Below are positions 9,612 through 17,880 of a stretch of 64,000 nt of DNA, one piece after another. Position 1 is the first letter of the stretch; each line of letters opens with the position of its first letter. The position numbers were made by a program, and so were the translations under genes. This DNA comes from Pedobacter sp. FW305-3-2-15-E-R2A2 (GTDB lineage: Bacteria; Bacteroidota; Bacteroidia; Sphingobacteriales; Sphingobacteriaceae), in the NCBI RefSeq assembly GCF_038446955.1, contig NZ_CP151803.1, positions 2,480,001-2,544,000 of the forward strand, given 5' to 3'. A model generated the notes under the pieces. It saw only the letters and a list, made by a program, of their open reading frames with translations, was not told the origin of the DNA and did not search any database.

Positions 9612-9652
9612 CCCTACGCCTTATTTAGATTTTTTTTAAATAAGGTGTAGGG
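9612..9652 (-). other. Long hairpin between DUF4374 and anti-sigma genes
   Basis: A 16-bp stem with one G-U pair (9612-9627 with 9637-9652) and a 9-nt loop fills the spacer. On the coding (minus) strand no U-tract follows, so termination is unlikely and an RNA processing or stability element fits better. Confidence 0.65.
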
Positions 9653-9688
9653 AGCCTGATTTGTAAGATGGGGGAACCTGGTTTGGTT

Positions 9689-10870
9689 CTAAATCTTAGG
9701 TGCAAATAACAGGTAAGAGGACTTTGAAGAGACCGATCCTTTAATCAGGATTCCCTTTTTTAACACTTCTTTTTTAGCATCATAGCTATAGACCTGTGCC
9801 TGGTTGTCTTTTTCATTGACCACAAAATAGGCTTTGCTGCCATCGAAAAACCCGCTCGTTCCCCATATAAAATTAGGGTACTGCTGATCTTTTAGTAAAA
9901 GCTTTAATGTTTTTTTGTAGACATCGGCGATGTAATAATCGGTTTTACCGGTGGCCGGAATTGGGGTAGTTACCAGGACCACCTGTCCATTTCCTGCAGC
10001 GGTGATGCCCAATAAATGCATCCCTTTAGTTAATGAGGAGAGGTTGAAAAAGTATTCCTGGTCAAATGTATTTGCTCCTTTAGCGATCTTATAAAAAGCA
10101 GTTGGCGCTTTAGGATGATTGCCATGGTAAAAGACAGGGGAGCTGAGCAGGTATTGATCCTCATGCTCATCAATAAAAGAATCGAACAGGCCATTGACCC
10201 CGGTTCCCGGGAATGCGGTGCGGGTATCTTTAGTGATTTTGAGATGATTTAGTGCCGGATAATCTAAGACCGCGAGGTAGGAGGTATCACTGCAATGGTC
10301 AAATTCTTTTCCGAATGAGCTATAGCCAATATATAATTTGTCCTGATGAAGACTTACAGACGTCTCAAAGCGAAACTGATCTTTAGCTACCGGGAAATTC
10401 CAGGGTTCCTTTTTTAACAGCTTCATCTGCTGAGGATCAATGATGAGGTGCATGTCTTTGTCGCCCTGACCGCTGATGTACAATTGATTTGCCCCCAGGT
10501 CTACCGTATTGGAGATGAAATCAAAACCTTTTACCTGTAGTTCTCCTGCCGGAACCAACTGATCGGCTGTATAATTGTATTTACTCAGTGTTTGTGTTTT
10601 TTTATCCAGGCTAATCAGGAAACTATCTCTGATGATAACGTAGGTCCCTAAAGTATTAGAAATATCGGTGCCCTGACTGGTATTGATAACTTCAGGGGAA
10701 TCAAGGGAATTCAACCAGATCATCCTGTCTTGTTCTCTGGAACCTTTTTCTCCGTTAATCAGCAAGACGTATTTGTGGGCTTCCCCGGAATTGGTGCTTC
10801 CGGAGTGCTTAGGCTGGCAGGCCATAAAGCAAATGCTGATAAAAAGGAAGGCAAGGCGTTTTATTTTCAT
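9689..10870 (-). CDS. Second DUF4374-like lipoprotein, directly after the sigma gene
   Basis: 393 residues with lipobox CFMA-Cys18. The mature beta-rich domain matches the DUF4374 protein at 5183-6397 in order and in key segments (DQEYFFNLSSLTKG; DYYIADVYKKTLKLL; FDGSKAYFVVNEKD). Its start codon overlaps the stop of the ECF sigma gene in an ATGA arrangement, so the two are translationally coupled. Having a lipoprotein between a sigma factor and its presumed anti-sigma factor is an unusual gene order and suggests it belongs to the signalling device. Ligand unknown. Confidence 0.82.
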   Translation of the reverse strand: MKIKRLAFLFISICFMACQPKHSGSTNSGEAHKYVLLINGEKGSREQDRMIWLNSLDSPEVINTSQGTDISNTLGTYVIIRDSFLISLDKKTQTLSKYNYTADQLVPAGELQVKGFDFISNTVDLGANQLYISGQGDKDMHLIIDPQQMKLLKKEPWNFPVAKDQFRFETSVSLHQDKLYIGYSSFGKEFDHCSDTSYLAVLDYPALNHLKITKDTRTAFPGTGVNGLFDSFIDEHEDQYLLSSPVFYHGNHPKAPTAFYKIAKGANTFDQEYFFNLSSLTKGMHLLGITAAGNGQVVLVTTPIPATGKTDYYIADVYKKTLKLLLKDQQYPNFIWGTSGFFDGSKAYFVVNEKDNQAQVYSYDAKKEVLKKGILIKGSVSSKSSYLLFAPKI

Positions 10871-11418
10871 TCGTTTTTATAGGCAGCGAGGTGCTGTCGG
10901 ATGAACGAAAGTGCTTTTGTCAGTTGATTTTCTACCGTTTTTTCTGAGAGGAGCAGGGAGGAGGCAATCTGACGATTGTTCATCCCATTTTCTCTGCTTA
11001 GCCTGTAAACCAGTTTGCAGCGTTCGGGTAATTTCTCTACCAATGAAGCGATTTCTTTGGTGAGGAAATTGAATGCCACATGTTTTTCAGTCACTAAATC
11101 GGTATCCTTACAATAGCGCATCGACTCTTCAAGATTTCTTTCCTGCTGAATTTTCTCCCGAAAATAGGTAGATATTTTAAATTTTATGGACCTGACCAGG
11201 TATTTTTCAATAGAATCAGAAATGACCAGTGTTTCCCTTCGTTCCCAAATCGACCTGAACAGGTCGTGAACCATGTCTTTTGAGAGGTCCTGATCCTGGA
11301 GTTTTTGGTAGCAGAGGTAATACAGTTTTTTCCAATGGGTTTTGTAGACAAGCGCAAAAGTCTCCTCAGTAATTGCAAAGGATGCTTTCTCGGTATTTAT
11401 ATCTGTAATGTTTAACAA
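10867..11418 (-). CDS. ECF sigma-70 factor heading the iron-uptake type operon
   Basis: 183 residues. Region 2 is at about residues 22-90 (YKTHWKKLYYLCYQ, DLSKDMVHDLFRSIWERRE) and region 4 at about 120-178 (NGMNNRQIASSLLLSEKTVENQL, a helix-turn-helix). It fits the FecI-like ECF group of Bacteroidota. The start is a TTG at 11418, because no ATG occurs before region 2 and a promoter lies just upstream. It shares four bases with the next gene. It should direct RNA polymerase to the receptor operon when its anti-sigma partner is released. Confidence 0.88.
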   Translation of the reverse strand: MLNITDINTEKASFAITEETFALVYKTHWKKLYYLCYQKLQDQDLSKDMVHDLFRSIWERRETLVISDSIEKYLVRSIKFKISTYFREKIQQERNLEESMRYCKDTDLVTEKHVAFNFLTKEIASLVEKLPERCKLVYRLSRENGMNNRQIASSLLLSEKTVENQLTKALSFIRQHLAAYKNE

Positions 11419-11441
11419 TCCCCTGTGTCTATAATTCGTCC

Positions 11442-11471
11442 CAAAGGTAGTGTTATTTAGATTTATTCAAA
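11442..11471 (-). promoter_or_regulatory. Housekeeping promoter of the sigma-factor operon
   Basis: On the minus strand a perfect -7 box TACCTTTG (11449 to 11442) lies 18 bases after a -33 TTTG (11471 to 11468). Transcription should start near 11436, leaving an 18-base leader with the purine run AGGGGA before the TTG start. Confidence 0.7.
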
Positions 11472-11623
11472 ATAAAAAAATACCATTGCGATCCTTATCT
11501 TTCCGGAGCACTTAACCTATAAATTATCATTGCTCCCCGTTATTTTCTCTTTCCCGAAACAACGGAAGAGGGGCAAATAGAAAGCGCAAAGAGAACTTAT
11601 GGTTTTACTGCGGAGAAGTCATA

Positions 11624-11657
11624 AAAAAAGGCAGGCTCAAACGAGCCTGCCTTTTTT
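11624..11657. terminator. Bidirectional terminator after the DUF1080 gene
   Basis: Perfect 15-bp stem (11624-11638 with 11643-11657), 4-nt loop, A-run on one side and T-run on the other. It lies 17 bases beyond the stop at 11674. Confidence 0.9.
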
Positions 11658-11673
11658 ATCATCCTGATATATT

Positions 11674-12453
11674 TTAAAGTTCTCTGATCCAGATGTTGCG
11701 AAAACTTAATGGTTCACTTTTATCGCCATGACTTTGCAATTTAATAGGCGAAGCACCATGTGCTTGTTTATAGGAAGGTAAACCCACATATTGCGTTGGT
11801 CCTTTCAATTCAAAATTATTCTGTACCACTACACCATTGTAAATTACCGTCACTTTAGCCGGGCTTTTTAAAGAGCCATCCGTATTGAACAGGGGAGCAG
11901 TCCAGATCACATCATAGGTTTGCCATTCTCCTGGTTTTCTGGATGGATTAAACAACGGAGTGGTTTGTTTATAGATACTGCCGGCCATACCGTTGGTATA
12001 GGTTTTATTGTTGTAAGCATCCAGGATTTGTAATTCATAGCCAAGATCTCCTTTTCCGATGGAAGCCAGGAAGAGTCCGCTATTGCCACGTCCCTGTCCT
12101 TCGCCGGTAATGTTTGCCGGAACTTTCCATTCCAGATGGAGTTGGTAATTGTTAAAAGACTGTTTAGTCTCAATATTCCCTGTTTTTTTGTCGACCGTCA
12201 TTTCTCCTTTGGCAACTTTCCATTTTGCAGGTTGCGACCTGTCGTCGGTCATCACCCATTGGTCCAGATTTTTACCGTCAAAAAGAATGATGGCATCTGA
12301 TGGCGCGTTGCCTGTTGTTTTTGCAGGGGTAACGACTACGGGTACCGGTGTATAAAACTCTGTGTCTTCATGTTTTGCATTTTCCTGTGCACTGGCAAAG
12401 CCCGCGGTTCCAAGGAGTAAAGTTGTAGTTAGTATTGCGCTATTTAAGTTCAT
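11674..12453 (-). CDS. DUF1080 (3-keto-disaccharide hydrolase family) secreted protein
   Basis: 259 residues with a signal peptide ending at about residue 23 (GFASAQ). A single concanavalin-like jelly-roll domain follows: IILFDGKNLDQWV, then LHLEWKVP, GNSGLFL, YELQILD, WQTYDVIW and a final FRNIWIREL, the hallmarks of DUF1080. The family is now linked to hydrolysis of 3-keto-glycosides and is expanded in Bacteroidota and Planctomycetes. It stands alone with its own terminator. Periplasmic location is inferred. Confidence 0.9.
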   Translation of the reverse strand: MNLNSAILTTTLLLGTAGFASAQENAKHEDTEFYTPVPVVVTPAKTTGNAPSDAIILFDGKNLDQWVMTDDRSQPAKWKVAKGEMTVDKKTGNIETKQSFNNYQLHLEWKVPANITGEGQGRGNSGLFLASIGKGDLGYELQILDAYNNKTYTNGMAGSIYKQTTPLFNPSRKPGEWQTYDVIWTAPLFNTDGSLKSPAKVTVIYNGVVVQNNFELKGPTQYVGLPSYKQAHGASPIKLQSHGDKSEPLSFRNIWIREL

Positions 12454-12507
12454 AGTTGATAGGTTAGCTTAATATTTAAGGCTAATATACAATTATTGAT
12501 CAGGGTT

Positions 12508-13254
12508 TTATTTCAAAAACACTTCCATTAGGTTTTGTCGCTCATTTGTTGCAAGGTTGATTAGCTCAAAGCGTTTAGCAGAGGTAAAAGAGCCGATGTC
12601 GGTGTCGCTGTTGATGTGAATTGTGCCCAGTAGAATGACGTATTTGCAGGTGTATTTGGTCTGATTGACCAGGTCATTGATTCTTTCATCGATGGCTTCA
12701 TATATCACTTCTGTTGCTTCTTTTAAAGGATGTACTGCTGCGATGATTCTTGTCTTTTCTTTTAACAGGATTTGCTCTATGGTGTTCATCTGGTAATCCA
12801 TATCGTTCAGGTTGCCGGGAATGATGGCATCATTCATCAGCTTATTTAAAGCGCCTTTTGCGGCACCACAGCAATCCGTACTTTTATGTTGTCCTTATCG
12901 GTGAATCTCTCCGATAAGGCCTTCCTTTGAAATGCCAATATGCGGACCGTAGTAGACGAGAACAGCCCCTTCATCCGGAACATGACTTGCAAAAGCACCC
13001 ATTCCGGTGAGTCCGGTAAAGGGGAAACCATCCAGGCCACCCATTTTAAAAGGCCCCAGGAATTCGCTTGCCCTAACCGGGTATTGAATGCTGTTGACAT
13101 CATCACTGCAAATGCTGTCGGCCATCATAATCTGGGAAGGTTCCAGGTCAAGGTGTTCTTCCACAAAGTCTATCAGTCGGTTGATATTGTCGATGGTGGT
13201 AATGGCATTGGGGTAATGCGCGCGGATCAAGGCCAATTTTTCTCTTTTCTTCAT
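12508..13254 (-). pseudogene. LCIB-type beta-carbonic anhydrase interrupted by an in-frame TAA
   Basis: Two open frames (13254-12895 and 12837-12508) lie in the same reading frame and form one gene of 249 codons with a single TAA at codon 120 (12895-12897). Joined, they read like the limiting-CO2-inducible B/C family of beta-carbonic anhydrases: MADSICSDD (Cys49), KMGGLDGFPFTGLTGMGAFASHVPD, VYYGPHIGI (His105), then after the stop GQHKSTDCCGAAKGAL (Cys128). Family zinc is held by Cys-His-Cys, so the stop separates the second and third ligands. The frame is open and conserved on both sides, so this is a recent nonsense mutation, a base error, or a recoded stop. Family recognition is from motif memory. 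Confidence 0.75.
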
Positions 13255-13423
13255 AGGTCCCGGTTTCTATAAGATGATGTTATTTTTAGGTTGAAGGGCC
13301 AACCATTTTAGCCCTAATCCCTGGTAAAATTTATTTGGATTTCTGAATTTATCAAAAATTAAACCAAGTTGTTTCTGGTTTGTCAAATTGCCCTTTTCGG
13401 GGAATGCAGGAGCATTAATCCGC

Positions 13424-13431
13424 TATATTTG
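13424..13431 (+). promoter_or_regulatory. -7 box TATATTTG four bases before a start codon
   Basis: Exact TAnnTTTG match; the ATG of the next gene begins at 13436. Transcription would start at or inside the start codon, predicting a leaderless mRNA. No clear -33 TTG is seen. Confidence 0.5.
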
Positions 13432-13435
13432 GCGA

Positions 13436-14329
13436 ATGAAATTTACGCAGATCACCATGATAGACGATTGTGGAATTAAAGAACCAATCGTACAGAAAAT
13501 ATCAGAATTGTCGAAATCCCCATTGGTTATATTTAACGATACCCCAGGCTCCAAAGCGGAGATTATCCAAAGAATTGGAGATAGTGATTGCATTCTGCTA
13601 AGCTGGAAGACCAGTATTTCTGCGGAAATTCTACAGGCTTGTCCGTCTTTAAAATTTATTGGACTTTGCTGTAGCTTGTACGACGAGAAATCAGCAAATG
13701 TAGACATCGCAGCAGCGAGGGAATTAGGCATCACAGTGAAAGGCGTGAGGGATTATGGAGATGAAGGTGCTGCAGAATTTATCTTCGCTCAATTGGTGTA
13801 TTTATTTCAGGGTTTAGGACAATATCAATGGAAAGCTGATGCTGCTGAATTGAAAGGTAAAAGTATCGGAATCATTGGTATGGGAACTTTGGGTGGAATG
13901 GTAGCCACCATGGCCGGGCAGTTTGGAATGAAGGTGTTTTACTATAACAGGAGCAGAAAAGCTGAGGCGGAGCAACAAGGAATCACTTACCTGCCTTTGC
14001 AGGAACTGCTCGCTACCTGTGATGTGGTGACTACCCATCTTCCTAAAAATACGGTCCTTCTCGGAGAAACCGAGTTTAGTGATAAGAAAAAGAATTCGAT
14101 CCTGATCAACACTTCATTAGGATTAACTTTTGATAAGGCTGCATTCAGTAAATGGTTGTCGGACGACAAATCTTCTTATGCGATTTTTGATGCCGATGGA
14201 ATGGCTCCTTTTGATAGCGAAATCGCTAAAATGGATCGCGTCATCAGCTCGGATAAATTTGCAGGTTTTACCGCTGAAGCAAAAATCAGGTTGTCTGAAA
14301 AGGTATTGGAAAACTTATTGGCTTATTAG
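13436..14329 (+). CDS. D-2-hydroxyacid dehydrogenase homologue lacking catalytic residues
   Basis: 297 residues from ATG 13436; an upstream in-frame TTG at 13388 lies before the promoter. The Rossmann NAD-binding domain is intact (SIGIIGMGTLGGMVA, about 143-157). Three family catalytic positions are changed: Arg of the INTxRG motif is Leu228 (INTSLG), the Glu of the DVFxxEP motif is Ala257 (FDADGMAP), and His of TPHIAG is Lys274 (SDKFAG). It therefore probably binds NAD(H) but does not do the usual reduction; a sensor, scaffold or different reaction is possible. It is a single gene, convergent with the GT39 gene. Confidence 0.8.
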   Translation: MKFTQITMIDDCGIKEPIVQKISELSKSPLVIFNDTPGSKAEIIQRIGDSDCILLSWKTSISAEILQACPSLKFIGLCCSLYDEKSANVDIAAARELGITVKGVRDYGDEGAAEFIFAQLVYLFQGLGQYQWKADAAELKGKSIGIIGMGTLGGMVATMAGQFGMKVFYYNRSRKAEAEQQGITYLPLQELLATCDVVTTHLPKNTVLLGETEFSDKKKNSILINTSLGLTFDKAAFSKWLSDDKSSYAIFDADGMAPFDSEIAKMDRVISSDKFAGFTAEAKIRLSEKVLENLLAY

Positions 14330-14368
14330 CCTCCTGCTGACCATTTGCTGTACTTACAACAGCACATA

Positions 14369-16006
14369 TTAGTGGATTTTAACGAGGTAAAACCGTTCTA
14401 GAACCTGACTACGGGTCTGATAGTTGAGGAATTTTGGTTTTAGCTTAGTGATGTGAAAATGGTCAAAGCTTTTCAGAATTTGAGCATGGTAAATTGTCTT
14501 CAGGACAGAAAATTCTGCTTCCGGAACATAGACAACCATGCTTTTATCACTTTTTTCTTTTTCCAGTGCTTCATAGCTATTGAAGTACCCGACCTCTCCG
14601 GGTGCATAAAAATCAAAAGCATCAGAGGAAGAGATCAGAACCTTTGCCTGTGTTCCGGGATGTTGTTCCTGCAGCCATTTCCCTGCCTTCATCCCTGCCT
14701 GGTATTCCAGAAGGGCAGGATAAAAGAATAGATAAAGAAATCCCATCAGAGAAATGGAAAGGAAAGTGCTTCTTGCCATGATGGTCTGTACAGAGGTGCC
14801 TTTAAACAATACAAAGGCGAGGATCAGAAGGAACAGTAAGCTCCCGATGCAGAGAAATGGAGAAGGAACATGAAATAGCAGTGCAACGGAAGAAAGGAGC
14901 ACCGTAATGACGAGGAAAAGGACATTCTGAATTTTGAAAAATACGGCGATTCCTTTTGACTCGAGGCGGCAAAGGTAAGCTGCCGTAAGGATTGAAAACT
15001 GTGGGAAAATAAGCAGGATATAATGTGGCAGCTGGAACTTGGAAAGGGAAAAAATGAGAAAGGAAACCAAAGCACTAGCCCAGATGATAATGCCTTCCAT
15101 AGGAATCTTATCCCTGTTTTTCTTTTTTACCAGTTGAGCAATGGCGGTGTAAAACAGGACCGACCAGGGCAGAAATGCCCATAAGGTGGTATGGAGAAAG
15201 AAAGAAACATCTCCCTTTCCTTTGATCGGGCCATTGTTGAAAAAACGTCCAAACTGACTGTCCCAAAAGAAAAACCGGAGTCCGGAAACCCCCTGCTGTC
15301 CGAATACTATTTTTTCAGGATGCAGGTCAAATTGTACATATAAAGCATAGAGCTCCGGACTGATAAATATTAAAATGAGGACTAAGGCGATCCACCATTT
15401 TGGTTTCCAGATTTCCTGATATTGTTTGCTGACCGCCCAGTAAATGAGGAAGCCGGTGAAAACAGGGATCAACACAAAGATGCCTTTGATCATGATCGCG
15501 CAAGCGGCAAAAAATGAACCGGCAACAATATGCCAGAAGGATTCCTGATGCGCCTTGTAATAGTGGTAAATGCTGGCGATGACAAAGGCTGTGATGTACG
15601 TTTCTGCCCTCACATCAAAACTGGAGATAATCAGGTGGAGTGCGGTGCTAAAGATCAGTACGCTGATCAATGCGGTTTTCTGATCATAAATTGCTTTTGT
15701 AAAAAGGTATAGGTACCAGCAACCCAGTAAGCCGGCAAGAAATGAAGGAAGCTTGTAGGCAAAGGCGGAAATGCCGAATACCTTATAAGATGCTGCTGCG
15801 AGCCAGAAAGTCAGGTGTGGTTTATCCAGCCAATCGGCATCATGCAGATACAGATTGATCCAATCGTTTTTTAGGACCATGGTTTTGGCAATCGCGGCAT
15901 ACAATGCACCATCTGGTTCCATTAAATCACCAAAAAGGGCAGTCGAGCTGGCGATAATAACGAGTATAATCAGGATTAAATACAGTTTGTTTTCTGCTAT
16001 TTTCAT
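14369..16006 (-). CDS. GT39-type membrane glycosyltransferase (ArnT/PMT-like)
   Basis: 545 residues, about a dozen membrane helices and a short periplasmic C-terminal domain. The first periplasmic loop has the family pattern with MEPDGALYAAIAKTM (acidic residue near residue 30) and LHDADWLDKPHLTFWL, as in ArnT and related enzymes that move a sugar from a polyprenyl-phosphate donor to lipid A, protein or polysaccharide. Acceptor is unknown. The start MKIAENK is the first ATG. It is divergent from the AraC gene at 16169 and convergent with the dehydrogenase homologue. Confidence 0.87.
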   Translation of the reverse strand: MKIAENKLYLILIILVIIASSTALFGDLMEPDGALYAAIAKTMVLKNDWINLYLHDADWLDKPHLTFWLAAASYKVFGISAFAYKLPSFLAGLLGCWYLYLFTKAIYDQKTALISVLIFSTALHLIISSFDVRAETYITAFVIASIYHYYKAHQESFWHIVAGSFFAACAIMIKGIFVLIPVFTGFLIYWAVSKQYQEIWKPKWWIALVLILIFISPELYALYVQFDLHPEKIVFGQQGVSGLRFFFWDSQFGRFFNNGPIKGKGDVSFFLHTTLWAFLPWSVLFYTAIAQLVKKKNRDKIPMEGIIIWASALVSFLIFSLSKFQLPHYILLIFPQFSILTAAYLCRLESKGIAVFFKIQNVLFLVITVLLSSVALLFHVPSPFLCIGSLLFLLILAFVLFKGTSVQTIMARSTFLSISLMGFLYLFFYPALLEYQAGMKAGKWLQEQHPGTQAKVLISSSDAFDFYAPGEVGYFNSYEALEKEKSDKSMVVYVPEAEFSVLKTIYHAQILKSFDHFHITKLKPKFLNYQTRSQVLERFYLVKIH

Positions 16007-16153
16007 TTTAAACGATTGAAGTCGCGCCGGTGTTTATCAATTAATAGCAAGTTAGTTTTCGAAGAATACCTCAGTTTTAAAACTGTATTAAATGATTGTT
16101 ATGGATGATGGGACAGGTGTTTAGGTGGCTGCGTTTTCAGTCGGGATAATCCG

Positions 16154-16161
16154 TAACTTTG
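16154..16161 (+). promoter_or_regulatory. -7 box TAACTTTG seven bases before the AraC start
   Basis: Exact TAnnTTTG match followed by TTAAATA and ATG at 16169. The predicted RNA start falls at or next to the ATG, so a leaderless mRNA is likely. Confidence 0.55.
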
Positions 16162-16168
16162 TTAAATA

Positions 16169-17038
16169 ATGAACACAGCTGACCATACATTTCTACCCAT
16201 AATTCCAGATCAGGAGCTGAAAGATTCTTTTTCCGTCGGATTTATGAACGAGTATAGCGTTCCTGAAACTGCACTTTGCAGCATTAGCTACCATCGGATT
16301 TTTTTAATTCTGGAAGGAAAAGGGAGTATTCAGATAGACGATCATACTTATCCCATCGCTGGTCATGAATTGTTCCTGCTTTCCAAAGGCCAGTTGTTTG
16401 CTTTTTTGCCAGGCAGCGTCGTTAACGGCTATGAGCTCAGTTTCGGAGATTGTTTTTGGGAGAGAAGCCCTGCAAGTGCGAATAATTGCAAATCAGTATT
16501 GTTTAACAATGCAGCGGCGAATCAACATTTGCCATTGCCAGGCGGAGAAAATAAGGAGCTTGTTACCTTATTTGCGATCCTCTATGCCGAGTATATTGGC
16601 GCAGCTTATATCAATAAGCTGGATGCGCTTGCTGCATATCTGAAGGTGATCATGATTAAGATTGCGAATTTGAATGCAGCCCTGGTCAGGGCATATGACA
16701 GTCATGAAAAGCAATTGTACCGGCAGTTTATGGGCTCAGTATCTGAAAAATATAAAAGTACGCATGAGGTGGCGGCGTTTGCAAAAGAACTGGGGATCTC
16801 TACCCGAAAGCTGGGTGAGGTATGCAGACGTTGCAGTCGGATGGGGCCTAAGGAGATCATTAACGGACAATTGATTGCGGAAGCGAGGCGTTACCTTCAG
16901 TTTTCCTCCAGACCGGTGAAGGACATTGCTTACGAATTGAATTTCAGCAGCCCGGATCAGTTCAGCCATTTCTTCAAAAAGCATGCTGGAAGTTCACCGA
17001 ACGATTATCGGTTAAAATTCGTTAAAATTGGCATGTGA
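16169..17038 (+). CDS. AraC-family transcriptional regulator
   Basis: 289 residues. The N-terminal half is a cupin-like sensing domain (FLILEGKGSIQIDDHTYPI, about 48-66). The C-terminal double helix-turn-helix is at about 190-285, with AFAKELGISTRKLGEVCRR and VKDIAYELNFSSPDQFSHFFKKH, the latter the AraC signature. It is followed after 66 bases by an HD-domain gene on the same strand that has its own promoter, so it may regulate that gene; this is inferred from position only. Confidence 0.9.
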   Translation: MNTADHTFLPIIPDQELKDSFSVGFMNEYSVPETALCSISYHRIFLILEGKGSIQIDDHTYPIAGHELFLLSKGQLFAFLPGSVVNGYELSFGDCFWERSPASANNCKSVLFNNAAANQHLPLPGGENKELVTLFAILYAEYIGAAYINKLDALAAYLKVIMIKIANLNAALVRAYDSHEKQLYRQFMGSVSEKYKSTHEVAAFAKELGISTRKLGEVCRRCSRMGPKEIINGQLIAEARRYLQFSSRPVKDIAYELNFSSPDQFSHFFKKHAGSSPNDYRLKFVKIGM

Positions 17039-17077
17039 TTGACGGTTTTTAGCATTCCATCAGGTCTGCTACCGACT

Positions 17078-17085
17078 TAATTTTG
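17078..17085 (+). promoter_or_regulatory. -7 box TAATTTTG before the HD-domain gene
   Basis: Exact TAnnTTTG match, 19 bases before ATG 17105, giving a leader of about a dozen bases. It shows that the HD gene need not depend on read-through from the AraC gene. Confidence 0.55.
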
Positions 17086-17104
17086 TCTTACAAATCAATT
17101 CATC

Positions 17105-17755
17105 ATGTCTGTAAACAAAATTAAATCCATTGCGGGAATCTCTATTCCCGATTCCAGTATTGCCAGTCAGGCTACAGAACTGCTGCTGACACATGGAACA
17201 GAATTCATTTATAACCATTCCCTCAGGGTCTTTCTGTTCGCTTCGCTAAATGGGAAACGAAATCAAATCAACTATGATGCGGAATTGCTATATGTCAGCT
17301 CGGTATTTCATGACCTGGGTCTGGTTCCTCATTACAGCAGTGCCGACAAACGTTTTGAGGTAGATGGGGCCAATGCAGCAAGGGACTTTCTGAAGAGCCA
17401 TGGCTTACCTGCTGCATCACAGCAATTGGTATGGGATACGATTGCCCTTCATACCACCATTGGCATCGCAGAGCATAAAGAATCTGAAGTTGCTTTGCTG
17501 TATTCCGGTGTCGGACTGGATGTGATGGGAGAGGGGTATGAACACCTGAGTGCCGAAAACAGGGAAGCGATTGTGACTGCGTTTCCAAGAAATAATTTCA
17601 AAGAAAAGATCATTCCTACCTTCTTTGATGGTTTTAAACATAAAACGGAAACTACTTTCGGCAATATCAAGGCGGATGTATGTGGTTATATGATTCCTGA
17701 TTTTCAGCATAAAAACTTTTGCAATTGTATTCTACATTCTCCATGGTCTGAATAA
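17105..17755 (+). CDS. HD-domain hydrolase, cyanamide-hydratase-like
   Basis: 216 residues. Metal-binding HD motifs are present: YNHSLRVFLF (His near 39), SSVFHDLGLVP (HD near 65) and IALHTTIGIA (His near 116). The overall order resembles the cyanamide hydratase-like branch of the HD superfamily, which hydrates nitriles or hydrolyses phosphoesters and is cytosolic. True substrate is unknown. The gene follows an AraC regulator and ends before a bidirectional terminator. Confidence 0.85.
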   Translation: MSVNKIKSIAGISIPDSSIASQATELLLTHGTEFIYNHSLRVFLFASLNGKRNQINYDAELLYVSSVFHDLGLVPHYSSADKRFEVDGANAARDFLKSHGLPAASQQLVWDTIALHTTIGIAEHKESEVALLYSGVGLDVMGEGYEHLSAENREAIVTAFPRNNFKEKIIPTFFDGFKHKTETTFGNIKADVCGYMIPDFQHKNFCNCILHSPWSE

Positions 17756-17812
17756 AGTAGCGCGCTGCGGGGAGGACTGAAATCAGGCAGGCGGCAGGTG
17801 GTAATTCCTTAC

Positions 17813-17844
17813 AAAAAAGCTGATCATTTTTGATCAGCTTTTTT
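17813..17844. terminator. Bidirectional terminator between convergent genes
   Basis: Perfect 14-bp stem (17813-17826 with 17831-17844) including A-run and T-run, 4-nt loop. It serves the HD gene from the left and the repeat lipoprotein gene from the right. Confidence 0.92.
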
Positions 17845-17880
17845 ATGCTGTGGAAATTTAAGCGTTTGGTTGAGGATTGT

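Noticed and set aside
9612..9652. Hairpin read as a terminator
   Set aside because: No U-tract on the coding strand and the next gene belongs to the same operon by context.
12846..13106. Frameshift explanation for the split carbonic anhydrase, with an 86-codon frame bridging the gap
   Set aside because: The two real halves are in the same frame and conserved motifs continue in that frame directly after the TAA, so one stop codon explains the break; the bridging frame is a shadow.
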